Shown here piece after piece: positions 41,772 through 50,297 of a DNA stretch of 64,000 bases (the first letter of the stretch is position 1; every line of letters starts with the position of its first letter). Source of the stretch: an uncultured Lachnospiraceae bacterium (GTDB lineage: Bacteria > Bacillota > Clostridia > Lachnospirales > Lachnospiraceae); the NCBI GenBank assembly GCA_910585005.1, contig CAJUCN010000008.1, positions 72,611 to 136,610 on the forward strand. Direction: 5' to 3'. The notes beneath the pieces are model-generated. The model was not told where the DNA came from, did no database searches, and saw only the letters and a list, made by a program, of their open reading frames with translations. The translations under genes were made by a program, and so were the position numbers.

Positions 41772-43466
41772 ATGAAAGTACAAACGAAAATATTAATTGT
41801 TGCATTGATACCACTTCTTGGATTAGGATTGGCTGTTATCCTGGTTGGGAATATGCAGATCAGCAGGGTAGTAACAGGTACAATAGAAAACGGGCTTCGC
41901 AGCACGGCTGTTTCTGTAAGGGATACCTTGGGGTATGTGGACGAAGGGGCTTATCATGTGGAAGAAAATGCATTATACAAAGGAGAGTTTAATGTCAGCG
42001 ATGCAGCGCTGATCGGTGACAATGTAAAAAAAGCGGCGGATACGGATATTACCGTCTTTTACGGGGATACCCGTTATATGACATCTGTGGTTGATGCCCA
42101 GGGGAACCGCGTGGTAGGGACCAAGGCGGGGGAAGAAGTGGTTCAGAATGTTTTGATCCAGGGGAAGGAGCACTTTGCAACCAATGTGGATGTGGCAGGA
42201 CGCGCTTATTTTGGCTACTATGTTCCGCTTTATGAAAATGGAAGCGTGATAGGAATGGTCTTTGCAGGGATGCCTGAGAGGGAGGCCAGGGGGCAGATTG
42301 CGTCAATCATTTCTTTGATTGCAGGAATCGTAGCCGTGTTATTTGTTGCATGTGCGATCATTCTCTTTATTGTGGTACGGGGAATTGTAAAAGCGCTGCG
42401 TACAGGCGAGGACGCTTTGGAGAGCGTGGCAGATGGTAAACTGAATGTGGATATTGACCAGAGAATCTTAAAGCGTAAGGATGAGATCGGAAAGATCGGA
42501 CAGGCAATCTTACAGTTAAAAACCAAACAGTTGGAGATCATCACGAATATCAAGGAACAGAGTAATGCGTTGAAAAATGCATCCGCGTACTTAAATGAGA
42601 AAACAACTGTGGGGGCTGACCATATCGGCCAGGTAGAACGGGCTGTGGAAGAAATTGCCCTTGGGGCAGGAAGCCAGGCGGAGGAAACCCAGAATGCAAC
42701 GGAAAATATTATTGTCATGGGCAATATGATTGAAGAGACGGTTAATGAGATCGGCGTAATGAATGAAAACGCCAAGTATATCCAGAAGCTTGGGCAGACA
42801 GCGACGGAAACGCTTCAAAATCTGCAGAAGATCAATCAAAAAACAAGAAATTCTATTGATATTATTTATGAGCAGACTAATACGACGAATACTTCTGCAC
42901 AGAAGATCAGGGAGGCCACGGAACTGATTACAGATATTGCAGAAGAGACAAATCTTCTGTCTTTGAATGCATCCATAGAAGCGGCAAGAGCAGGAGAACA
43001 GGGAAGAGGATTTGCAGTGGTGGCAGCACAGATTCAAAAGCTGGCGGAACAGTCTAATGAGTCGGCAAGGCAGATTGACGGGATTATAAATCTGCTGCTT
43101 AGCGATTCTGAAAAGGCTGTAGAAACCATGGAAGAAGTGAAAAAGACCATGGACGATCAAAATGAGAATGTGAAAAAGACGGATGAGCAGGTTAACTTGG
43201 TCTTGGGACAGGTTGAGCAGTCGATTCAGGCCATCAGCGTTGTTGCACAAAAGACGACCAGGCTGAATGAGGCAAGGATCTCTGTCACAGATACGGTGCA
43301 GAACCTTACGGCGGTTGCACAGGAAAATGCGGCAAGCACACAGGAGTCTGCGGCATCGGTGAACCAGGTCAGTGAAATTATCCATGACATCGCGGATAAT
43401 GCGGAGAAGCTAAAGGAGATAGCATCCCAGATGGATATCAGTATGGGAATGTTTGAAGTACAATAA
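41772..43466 (+). CDS. Methyl-accepting chemotaxis protein with extracellular Cache-type domain
   Basis: This 564-residue transmembrane chemoreceptor has an N-terminal helix (about residues 5-27), an extracellular Cache-like sensor (30-175) and a second helix (178-204). A HAMP linker follows (IVKALRTGEDALESVADGKLNV), then a cytoplasmic coiled-coil signalling domain with hairpin tip IAEETNLLSLNASIEAARAGEQGRGFAVVA-type sequence near residues 390-420. Ligand is unknown; the Cache fold commonly binds small organic acids. No other chemotaxis gene is in the window. The gene has its own promoter after the ribosomal terminator. Confidence 0.95.
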   Translation: MKVQTKILIVALIPLLGLGLAVILVGNMQISRVVTGTIENGLRSTAVSVRDTLGYVDEGAYHVEENALYKGEFNVSDAALIGDNVKKAADTDITVFYGDTRYMTSVVDAQGNRVVGTKAGEEVVQNVLIQGKEHFATNVDVAGRAYFGYYVPLYENGSVIGMVFAGMPEREARGQIASIISLIAGIVAVLFVACAIILFIVVRGIVKALRTGEDALESVADGKLNVDIDQRILKRKDEIGKIGQAILQLKTKQLEIITNIKEQSNALKNASAYLNEKTTVGADHIGQVERAVEEIALGAGSQAEETQNATENIIVMGNMIEETVNEIGVMNENAKYIQKLGQTATETLQNLQKINQKTRNSIDIIYEQTNTTNTSAQKIREATELITDIAEETNLLSLNASIEAARAGEQGRGFAVVAAQIQKLAEQSNESARQIDGIINLLLSDSEKAVETMEEVKKTMDDQNENVKKTDEQVNLVLGQVEQSIQAISVVAQKTTRLNEARISVTDTVQNLTAVAQENAASTQESAASVNQVSEIIHDIADNAEKLKEIASQMDISMGMFEVQ

Positions 43467-43481
43467 ATATGGAGTGGGGAA

Positions 43482-44102
43482 ATGGATCAGATATATCAGG
43501 CTGTAAAAGGTTTTTTGAAATCGGTGGTCAATTTGTTCGTGGCTGCCATTGGGTTATTGGCCGGAATAATTGATGGAATAGCGTTTATAATGGAAAAGAT
43601 CAAACCGCGGGCATCCAGGCGCTTCAATGAGATTGGGGAAAAGGGCTTTGAGGGCAGGTCGTTTGGATGGGACAGAAAGGCTTTTTCAGGGAAAGAGCAG
43701 GCAGGCGGGGAAGCGGCTGTAGAGTCCATCAGGAGTGAACTGCGGGAAAAAGTGACCAGCCGGGAAAAATATTATTGTCTGTATGCGAAAGTGCAGGAGG
43801 ATGGAAACTGGCTTTATATGATCGTAGCTGCTGTTCTTTCTTTGACACTGTTTGTATCGATCATGCTTTGCACCATAAATTCGTCAAGGGAAGTGCAAAT
43901 GATAGCGATTATATTCATGACGGCGGTCTGCGTTTTGGCCTGCATAGCCGTAATGAAATATAAAAAGAGATTGACAAGGAACCGGATGATGAAACTGATC
44001 CTGGAAGAAGAATTTAGAGAGATTGAATGGCATAAGATCCATCCCATCACGGAGATGCCCCGTGAGGAAAATACGAGTGAAAAAAAAGAGCTGGCTAAGT
44101 AA
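43482..44102 (+). CDS. Uncharacterised membrane protein paired with the chemoreceptor
   Basis: The 206-residue protein has a hydrophobic N-terminal segment (about residues 15-37), a soluble acidic/basic middle (50-105), two close hydrophobic helices (108-155) and a charged C-terminal tail. I do not recognise a family. It starts 15 bases after the chemoreceptor with GGGGAAA upstream, so is probably in one operon with it. Its stop lies in the loop of the terminator of the convergent peptidase gene. Confidence 0.75.
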   Translation: MDQIYQAVKGFLKSVVNLFVAAIGLLAGIIDGIAFIMEKIKPRASRRFNEIGEKGFEGRSFGWDRKAFSGKEQAGGEAAVESIRSELREKVTSREKYYCLYAKVQEDGNWLYMIVAAVLSLTLFVSIMLCTINSSREVQMIAIIFMTAVCVLACIAVMKYKKRLTRNRMMKLILEEEFREIEWHKIHPITEMPREENTSEKKELAK

Positions 44103-44112
44103 GCCGGCTCTT
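44079..44112 (-). terminator. Terminator of the M15 peptidase gene (minus strand)
   Basis: AAGAGCTGGCT (44086-44096) pairs with AGCCGGCTCTT (44102-44112) with one G-U pair. Read on the minus strand it is followed by a T7 run (A7 at 44081-44087), giving a good intrinsic terminator 19 bases after the peptidase stop. Confidence 0.8.
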
Positions 44113-44130
44113 GGCATAGAAAGATTGTTT

Positions 44131-45054
44131 TTATTCATTTACCTTTTGAAAATGCTGGTAGTCTTTGCTGGAATTCCAGTTACCGCCCCAAGTGAAGCCG
44201 TGCTCTTTAAAAAGTTTGTAGCACAGATCATTTTCATCGATTTTATAGGGGAAGTTTTGGGAACGGTCAGCGTAAATTTCACTGCCGCCAGGGGAAATAT
44301 AAGTTTCCCCGGTTCCATTCTTATCAAAAACCACATAGGGGTTATAAAAAGGATTGATATCAATAGCACGGCCCAAGGCGTGTTTAGACAGGCTGTTTGT
44401 TCCGTCTACGACACGGTAGTTGAAGCAGGAAGTATTGTTATCTTCCATGGAAGCCGTATCATCACCGCCATATTCATCGATTAGGCGGATCTTTTCGATC
44501 TGATATTCATTTAAATATAATTCATAAAAGATTTCAACCAGATCCTGTGCGATATCCTTGTTGCAGATTAGTTCTCCTACCTGAACATCTCCCTGGAAAT
44601 CATAATATAATATGTTCATGTAGCGCAGATCGCTATAGGATATGGCCGGGGTTTGTGCATCAGGGATCACATTTACCGCCTGTAAGGACAGGGCAGGCGC
44701 AATGCTTTCGGATACGGGGTAGGATATTCCGGTAATCCTTGCAGTTACGGCATCTGATAAAGGCTGGTAAAAGAAGCCTTCTTGGTAATGGGTGCTTTCC
44801 CCGGACTCCGTATCTAAAGGGACAAATGGGGGAAGTTCAGGTGATGGTGAGGGCGAAGGACTTGGAGAGGGCAAAGGAGTTGGGGTGGGGGAGGGGCTTG
44901 GCTCCTGTGTTTTTTGCGGAGTGGCGTAGGCAATTTCCGGGTTTTGGTCTGCATAATCCGCCAACGTTTCCCCCTTGGTAAGGAGTCTTCCAATAACGGA
45001 ACATAATAATATAAATATGATTAGGAATCCTAAAGGTTTTATCCACTTATCCAT
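44131..45054 (-). CDS. Membrane-anchored M15-family peptidase (D-Ala-D-Ala carboxypeptidase/endolysin type)
   Basis: The 307-residue protein has an N-terminal membrane anchor (residues 8-22), a Pro/Ser/Thr repeat linker (51-75, PSPSPTPTP type) that probably spans the wall, and a C-terminal M15 catalytic domain. Zinc ligands are in SKHALGRAIDIN (H225, D232) and DYQHF (H301), with R192 upstream. Such enzymes trim peptidoglycan peptides. The gene is antisense to its neighbours and has its own terminator. VanY-like resistance function is not implied: no VanHAX or VanRS genes are present. Confidence 0.9.
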   Translation of the reverse strand: MDKWIKPLGFLIIFILLCSVIGRLLTKGETLADYADQNPEIAYATPQKTQEPSPSPTPTPLPSPSPSPSPSPELPPFVPLDTESGESTHYQEGFFYQPLSDAVTARITGISYPVSESIAPALSLQAVNVIPDAQTPAISYSDLRYMNILYYDFQGDVQVGELICNKDIAQDLVEIFYELYLNEYQIEKIRLIDEYGGDDTASMEDNNTSCFNYRVVDGTNSLSKHALGRAIDINPFYNPYVVFDKNGTGETYISPGGSEIYADRSQNFPYKIDENDLCYKLFKEHGFTWGGNWNSSKDYQHFQKVNE

Positions 45055-45169
45055 GTTTTATTTCCTTTCCAAATGATTTGATATCTCTAAATCGGTGTAA
45101 GCACATTGGGAAATGTATATTCAGGCTGGCTGAACTGATATAATATATGTTACGACAAAAGACTATGTA

Positions 45170-45198
45170 TTGCAAATGGAAACAACATCCTGTAGAAT
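45170..45198 (+). promoter_or_regulatory. Promoter of the ecfA1-ecfA2-ecfT-truA operon
   Basis: TTGCAA (45170-45175) and TAGAAT (45193-45198) at 17-base spacing, 34 bases before the start codon. A second TATAAT at 45139-45144 could serve an upstream start. Confidence 0.6.
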
Positions 45199-45231
45199 AA
45201 AAGATTGAGAGAATTGGCATGGAGGCTGGAT

Positions 45232-46077
45232 ATGGGAATCATTAAGACGAAAGATCTGGTTTTTGAATATATCCGAAGAGATGAAGAAGGGAATGTAGAA
45301 GGGATCACACGGGCAGTTGACGAAGTGAGCCTGGATATTCAGGCAGGGGATTTTATTGCTATTTTGGGGCATAACGGTTCCGGTAAGTCAACACTTGCCA
45401 AACATATCAATGCAATCCTTTATCCCACAGAGGGGACGGTCTGGGTAGATGGGATGGATACCTCAAAGGAAGAACATCTATGGGAGATCCGTCAGGAGGC
45501 CGGTATGGTGTTCCAGAATCCGGATAACCAGATCATCGGACAGGTGGTGGAAGAGGACGTAGGGTTTGGCCCTGAAAACCTGGGTGTTCCCACGAAGGAG
45601 ATCTGGGAACGGGTGGAGGAGAGCCTTAAGGCTGTGGGAATGTATGAATTCCGAAAGTATTCGCCGAATAAGCTATCCGGTGGGCAAAAGCAGCGGGTAT
45701 CTATTGCCGGCGTGATTGCTATGCACCCCAAATGCATTGTATTGGACGAGCCTACAGCTATGCTGGATCCCAATGGGCGCAGGGAAGTGATTCGTGCGGT
45801 AAGGGCGCTCAACGATGTGGAGGGGATTACGGTTGTGCTGATCACCCATTACATGGAGGAGATTATCTATGCCAACAAGGTGTTTGTGATGGACAAAGGC
45901 AGTATTGCCATGGAAGGGACGCCAAGGAAGATTTTCAGCCAAGTGGAGAAATTAAAGGAACTTCGGCTGGATGTGCCTCAGGTGACTTTGCTGGCCCATG
46001 AACTGAAAAAGGGTGGCCTGGACATCCCGGATGGGATATTGACCACGAAGGAACTGATAACAGCATTAGGATTATAG
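45232..46077 (+). CDS. ecfA1: ECF transporter ATPase A1
   Basis: The 281-residue ATPase powers energy-coupling-factor uptake of vitamins or metal ions with EcfA2, EcfT and separate substrate-binding S components. Walker A GHNGSGKS lies at residues 46-53, signature LSGGQKQRVSIAG and Walker B CIVLDEPTAMLDP follow. ATG 45232 lies 6 bases after GGAGG; an in-frame TTG/ATG extension overlaps that site. No S component is in the window, so it is a group II shared module. Confidence 0.96.
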   Translation: MGIIKTKDLVFEYIRRDEEGNVEGITRAVDEVSLDIQAGDFIAILGHNGSGKSTLAKHINAILYPTEGTVWVDGMDTSKEEHLWEIRQEAGMVFQNPDNQIIGQVVEEDVGFGPENLGVPTKEIWERVEESLKAVGMYEFRKYSPNKLSGGQKQRVSIAGVIAMHPKCIVLDEPTAMLDPNGRREVIRAVRALNDVEGITVVLITHYMEEIIYANKVFVMDKGSIAMEGTPRKIFSQVEKLKELRLDVPQVTLLAHELKKGGLDIPDGILTTKELITALGL

Positions 46078-46090
46078 GGTGGCAAAAGAT

Positions 46091-46939
46091 ATGTCAATAA
46101 TATTAGATCATGTAAGCCATATTTACGAATCGGGGACGGCAATGGAATTTGCTGCGCTTAAGGATATTAACCTGGTCATTCCAGACGGGCAGTTTATTGG
46201 ACTGATCGGTCACACCGGGTCAGGGAAGTCTACCCTGGTGCAGCATTTGAATGGCCTGCTTAAGCCGACAGATGGGAATATTTATTATAAAGGGGCGGAT
46301 ATTCACGATCATGATTTTGATAAGAAGGAGCTGCGTAGCAAGGTTGGGTTAGTCTTTCAGTATCCGGAGCATCAGCTCTTTGAGATCGATGTGTTTACCG
46401 ACGTCTGTTTCGGCCCCAAAAATCTGGGGCTTAGCAAGAAAGAAACGGAGCTTCGGGCTTATGCAGCGTTAAAGCAGGTAGGACTGGAGGATGATTACTT
46501 CTATCAGTCGCCTTTTGATCTGTCAGGGGGGCAAAAAAGAAGGGTGGCGATTGCCGGAGTCCTTGCCATGAAGCCTGAGGTGTTAATCTTAGATGAGCCT
46601 ACAGCGGGGCTGGATCCCAAGGGAAGGGATGAGATTTTAGATCAGGTGGCAAAACTGCGGCGGGAAACAGGGATCACTGTGATCCTGGTGTCCCACAGTA
46701 TGGAGGACGTAGCCAAGTATGTGGACAGGATCATTGTCATGAATAAAGGACAGATCTTCTTAGATCATGAGCCTAAGGAGGTTTTCAGGCACTATAAGGA
46801 GTTGGAAAATATAGGCCTTGCCGCGCCCCAAGTCACATATATCATGCAGGCGCTTAAGGCAAAAGGGCTTCCCGTAGATATGGATATCACTACAGTGGAA
46901 GAAGCAAAAACGGCGATTCTTAAGGCATTAGGACGATAG
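46091..46939 (+). CDS. ecfA2: ECF transporter ATPase A2
   Basis: The 282-residue ATPase pairs with EcfA1. MSIILDHVSHIYESGT at the start, Walker A GHTGSGKS (residues 40-47), LSGGQKRRVAIAG and VLILDEPTAGLDP are clear. I prefer ATG 46091 because GGGTGG lies 8 bases upstream and the sequence matches the family's usual N-terminus; an in-frame GTG at 46079, one base after the ecfA1 stop, would add four residues. Confidence 0.95.
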   Translation: MSIILDHVSHIYESGTAMEFAALKDINLVIPDGQFIGLIGHTGSGKSTLVQHLNGLLKPTDGNIYYKGADIHDHDFDKKELRSKVGLVFQYPEHQLFEIDVFTDVCFGPKNLGLSKKETELRAYAALKQVGLEDDYFYQSPFDLSGGQKRRVAIAGVLAMKPEVLILDEPTAGLDPKGRDEILDQVAKLRRETGITVILVSHSMEDVAKYVDRIIVMNKGQIFLDHEPKEVFRHYKELENIGLAAPQVTYIMQALKAKGLPVDMDITTVEEAKTAILKALGR

Positions 46940-46948
46940 AGGTAAAAA

Positions 46949-47758
46949 ATGTTAAGAGATATTACATTGGGACAATATTATCAGACGGATTCTGTCATAC
47001 ACAGGCTTGACCCGAGAGTGAAGCTGGTGACTACATTATGCTATCTAATTTCTCTTTTTATCGTGGATCATTGGATAGGTTATGTGATTGCAGGTTTGTT
47101 TTTGCTGCTTGTTATCAAACTTTCCAAAGTGCCTTTCAAATTTATGGTAAGAGGAATGAGAGCTATTGTTTTCCTGCTGGTCATAGCGGTGGTGTTTAAC
47201 TTGTTTCTGACTCCCGGAGAAGGAGAGCCGCTGGTGGCTTTTTGGAAATTAACGATTTACAAAGAGGGGGTACGGCTGGCCGCCTTTATGGCGGTACGGC
47301 TGGTGTTTTTGATTATGGGTTCTTCGGTCATGACATTGACGACTACGCCCAACAACTTAACAGATGCCATTGAGAAATTGTTAGGTCCCCTGAAAGCGCT
47401 GAAGGTTCCGGTACATGAAATTGCAATGATGATGTCCATAGCCCTTCGCTTTATTCCTATTTTGCTGGAGGAGACGGACAAGATCATGAAAGCGCAGATT
47501 GCAAGAGGCGCAGATTTTGAGAGCGGAAACCTGATTAAAAAGGCAAAAAGCCTGGTTCCGCTATTGGTACCGCTTTTTATTTCGGCGTTTCGCAGGGCCA
47601 ATGATCTGGCTATGGCGATGGAGGCGAGATGTTACCATGGCGGAGAACACCGGACCAAAATGAAGCCCCTTATATACCAAAAGAGGGATATGATTGCCTA
47701 CGGGATGGTAGTTGGTTATCTGGCAGTCTGTGTTGTCTGTGGAAAAGTGTTGTGGTAG
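46949..47758 (+). CDS. ecfT: ECF transporter transmembrane component
   Basis: The 269-residue membrane protein has five to six helices and the two cytoplasmic coupling motifs with an Ala-Arg-Gly signature, here AQIARGADFESG and AMEARCYHGGEHR (the second reads ARC rather than ARG). It links EcfA1/A2 to the S component. It follows ecfA2 by 9 bases and precedes truA by 16. Confidence 0.94.
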   Translation: MLRDITLGQYYQTDSVIHRLDPRVKLVTTLCYLISLFIVDHWIGYVIAGLFLLLVIKLSKVPFKFMVRGMRAIVFLLVIAVVFNLFLTPGEGEPLVAFWKLTIYKEGVRLAAFMAVRLVFLIMGSSVMTLTTTPNNLTDAIEKLLGPLKALKVPVHEIAMMMSIALRFIPILLEETDKIMKAQIARGADFESGNLIKKAKSLVPLLVPLFISAFRRANDLAMAMEARCYHGGEHRTKMKPLIYQKRDMIAYGMVVGYLAVCVVCGKVLW

Positions 47759-47774
47759 AGGACGGGATGATATT

Positions 47775-48539
47775 TTGAAAAGAATCATGTTGATCGTGGC
47801 ATATGACGGAACGGATTATCACGGATGGCAGTTCCAGCCGGGAGTACCGACGATAGAAGGGGAATTAAATAAAGCTTTGGAGGAACTTTTGGGGGAGAAA
47901 GCCCAGGTGACCGGGGCCAGCAGGACGGATGCCGGAGTGCATGCCCTGTGCAACGGGGCGGTATTTGATACGGAAACGAAGATACCGGCACAAAAGATTT
48001 CTTATGCGTTGAACCAGAGACTGCCGGAGGATATCAAGATCCAGAAGTCGATGGAAGTGCCCGGGGATTTTCACCCCAGGCATCATGCATTACAAAAGAC
48101 TTATGAATACCGGATTTTGAACAGGGAATTTCCACTTCCAACGAAAAGAAGATATTCCTATTTCACTTATGTATATCTTGATGAGAAGAGGATGCAGAAA
48201 GGGGCGGATTTTCTTGTGGGGGAGCACGATTTCAAGAGCTTTTGTGCGTCAGGGGCAGTGGTTCAAACGACCGTGAGAACCATTGATGGGATCCTGGTGG
48301 AAAAGCAGGGGGACGAGATAATCATCCGGGTATGGGGCGGAGGTTTCCTCTATAATATGGTGAGAATCATTGCCGGCACACTGATGGAAGTGGGCCGGGG
48401 AAATTTAGAGCCTGGGGCTGTGAAAGACATTCTGGCGGCAAGAGACCGGGGGAGTGCAGGGCCGACGGCGCCGGCATGTGGCCTTACACTGGTAGATTAT
48501 AAATGGTCTTGCCAAGGAACGTTTGAGATGATAGAATAA
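47775..48539 (+). CDS. truA: tRNA pseudouridine(38-40) synthase
   Basis: TruA (254 residues) isomerises U38-U40 in the anticodon arm. The catalytic aspartate is D52 in GASRTDAGVHAL. The N-terminus MKRIMLIVAYDGTDYHGWQ is reached from TTG 47775; the open frame further upstream lies inside ecfT. Location after ecfT is the standard Clostridia/Bacilli order. Downstream, rplM-rpsI would be expected next but an importer cassette intervenes. Confidence 0.95.
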   Translation: MKRIMLIVAYDGTDYHGWQFQPGVPTIEGELNKALEELLGEKAQVTGASRTDAGVHALCNGAVFDTETKIPAQKISYALNQRLPEDIKIQKSMEVPGDFHPRHHALQKTYEYRILNREFPLPTKRRYSYFTYVYLDEKRMQKGADFLVGEHDFKSFCASGAVVQTTVRTIDGILVEKQGDEIIIRVWGGGFLYNMVRIIAGTLMEVGRGNLEPGAVKDILAARDRGSAGPTAPACGLTLVDYKWSCQGTFEMIE

Positions 48540-48655
48540 ACAAATGCCAAGGCCGATAGGGCAGGGAAAGGACGGCAGGAAGCTGTCCGGGGAGGCAGAA
48601 GCTTCCAGGATGAAAAGAGACGGTAAACAGGTGAGGGAAACAGGGTATGTACAGG

Positions 48656-48697
48656 AAGACATACTACCTTTAGAAAAAGGGTGGGATGTCTTTTTTT
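48656..48697 (+). terminator. Terminator after truA
   Basis: AGACAT (48657-48662) pairs with ATGTCT (48686-48691), with a further CTACCTT/AAGGGTGG pairing inside, followed by T7 (48691-48697). Confidence 0.75.
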
Positions 48698-48713
48698 ATG
48701 TCAGGAGGTTTTT

Positions 48714-50264
48714 ATGAAAAAAATAAGTTTTCTGTTGATCATGATGGCTATGGTGGCGTGGCTGTCTGCCTGTACAAAGGCAGGGGAAGAGCACAGCCAG
48801 GAGGAAACGGTTCTTGTTTATGGAAGCGGGGATTATACGGGGATCAATCCTGCTATGGATGAGCACGGAGAGATCAATATCCTTCTTTTTAACGGATTGA
48901 CTGCTCATAACGGTAAGAATGAAGTAATTCCGGCGCTTGCAAAGAGTTGGGATTTTGATGAAGAGTCCTGCACTTATACGTTCTATTTGGAAGAGGAAGT
49001 AAAGTGGCATGACGGGGAACCGTTTACAGCAGAGGATGTGAGATTTACCATCCAGGCCATCCAAGATCCGGAAAATGGATCTGAAAACAGTCCAAATTAC
49101 GAAGATGTGGAAGAGATCGTGGTGATGGATGAATATACCATTGCTTTTAGGCTGTCGGCGCCTAACGTTGCGTTTCTTGATTATATGACAATGGCAGTGT
49201 TGCCTGAACACCTTTTGGCAGGGGAGGATATGCATGAATCAGACTTTTTCCGCAAGCCTGTGGGGACAGGCCCCTATGTGCTGGAGAAGTGGGATGTAGG
49301 GCAGGCAATCACTTTGGTCAAAAATAAGGACTATTTCAAGGGAGAGCCGCATATTGATCAAATTATTTTTAAGATTGTTCCGGATGATCATGCCAAGGCG
49401 GTTCAGATGGAATCGGGAGAGCTGGATCTGGCTTTGCTTACCCCCAAGGATGCACGGTCATTTACAGACCGGGAGGGTTATACCTGTTACGACATGAAGA
49501 CTTCTGATTACAGGGGGATACTCTTTAATTTCGGGAATGAATACTGGACGGAAAACAGGAATTTGATTCCTGCCATCTGCTACGCTATTGACAGGGAAGG
49601 GATTATAGATGCGGTTTTACTGGGGCAGGGAATTCCGGCTTATGGCCCTTTGCAGCGAAATATTTATAATAATGAAAAGGTGGAACATTACGATTATGAT
49701 CCGGAAAAGGCAAAGGAAGTCCTTGAGAGTGAGGGCTGTGTCATGGGAAACGATGGTTATTATGAAAAGGACGGAGAGGCAATTGGTTTTGTGATCAGTG
49801 TTGGCGCAGGAGACCAGGTTCGTATAGACATTGCCCAGGCAGTGGCCCAACAGCTTCAGGAAGTAGGAATTGACTGTAGTGTGGAGATCCCTGTTCAAGT
49901 GGATTGGGGAGGGCAGATGGCTTATCTGATCGGATGGGGAAGCCCTTTTGACGCAGATGACCATACTTATAAGGTGTTTGGCACAGAAAAAGGAGCAAAT
50001 TACAGTGGATATTCCAATTCGTCGGTTGACCAATATCTGCTCATGGCCCGGCAGTCGGATAAACCGGAAGTCAGGGCCGGGGCATATGCAAAATTCCAGG
50101 AAGAATTGGCCAAGGATCCTGCTTTTGCATTTATCTGCTATGTGGATGCCAATTATGTAGCCAAATCTACGATCAGGGGAATTTCACCGGATACGGTCAT
50201 GGGGCATCATGGGGTAGGAATTTTTTGGAATGTGGATCAGTGGGAGATAGCGGAAGGCCATTAA
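48714..50264 (+). CDS. ABC transporter substrate-binding lipoprotein, family 5 (peptide/nickel type)
   Basis: This 516-residue extracytoplasmic binding protein has a signal peptide ending in lipobox LSAC (C20). ALAKSWDFDEESCTYTFYLEEEVKWHDGEPFTAEDV is the SBP_bac_5 consensus region (seen near residues 75-110). The C-terminus HHGVGIFWNVDQWE resembles some nickel/peptide-binding members. Ligand (oligopeptide, dipeptide, nickel chelate) cannot be decided. ATG 48714 follows AGGAGG. It is the first gene of a five-gene importer operon. Confidence 0.92.
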   Translation: MKKISFLLIMMAMVAWLSACTKAGEEHSQEETVLVYGSGDYTGINPAMDEHGEINILLFNGLTAHNGKNEVIPALAKSWDFDEESCTYTFYLEEEVKWHDGEPFTAEDVRFTIQAIQDPENGSENSPNYEDVEEIVVMDEYTIAFRLSAPNVAFLDYMTMAVLPEHLLAGEDMHESDFFRKPVGTGPYVLEKWDVGQAITLVKNKDYFKGEPHIDQIIFKIVPDDHAKAVQMESGELDLALLTPKDARSFTDREGYTCYDMKTSDYRGILFNFGNEYWTENRNLIPAICYAIDREGIIDAVLLGQGIPAYGPLQRNIYNNEKVEHYDYDPEKAKEVLESEGCVMGNDGYYEKDGEAIGFVISVGAGDQVRIDIAQAVAQQLQEVGIDCSVEIPVQVDWGGQMAYLIGWGSPFDADDHTYKVFGTEKGANYSGYSNSSVDQYLLMARQSDKPEVRAGAYAKFQEELAKDPAFAFICYVDANYVAKSTIRGISPDTVMGHHGVGIFWNVDQWEIAEGH

Positions 50265-50297
50265 TCGTTTAGAAATCTTTTACAGATGGGGGTAAGT

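Noticed and set aside
42591..43385. 264-residue open frame antisense to the chemoreceptor
   Set aside because: The translation is a Cys/Leu/Arg-rich shadow of the coiled-coil signalling domain with no start signals.
44131..45054. Vancomycin-resistance VanY
   Set aside because: The catalytic domain is M15 but there are no vanR/S/H/A/X genes and the protein has a wall-spanning Pro/Ser linker typical of general peptidoglycan hydrolases.
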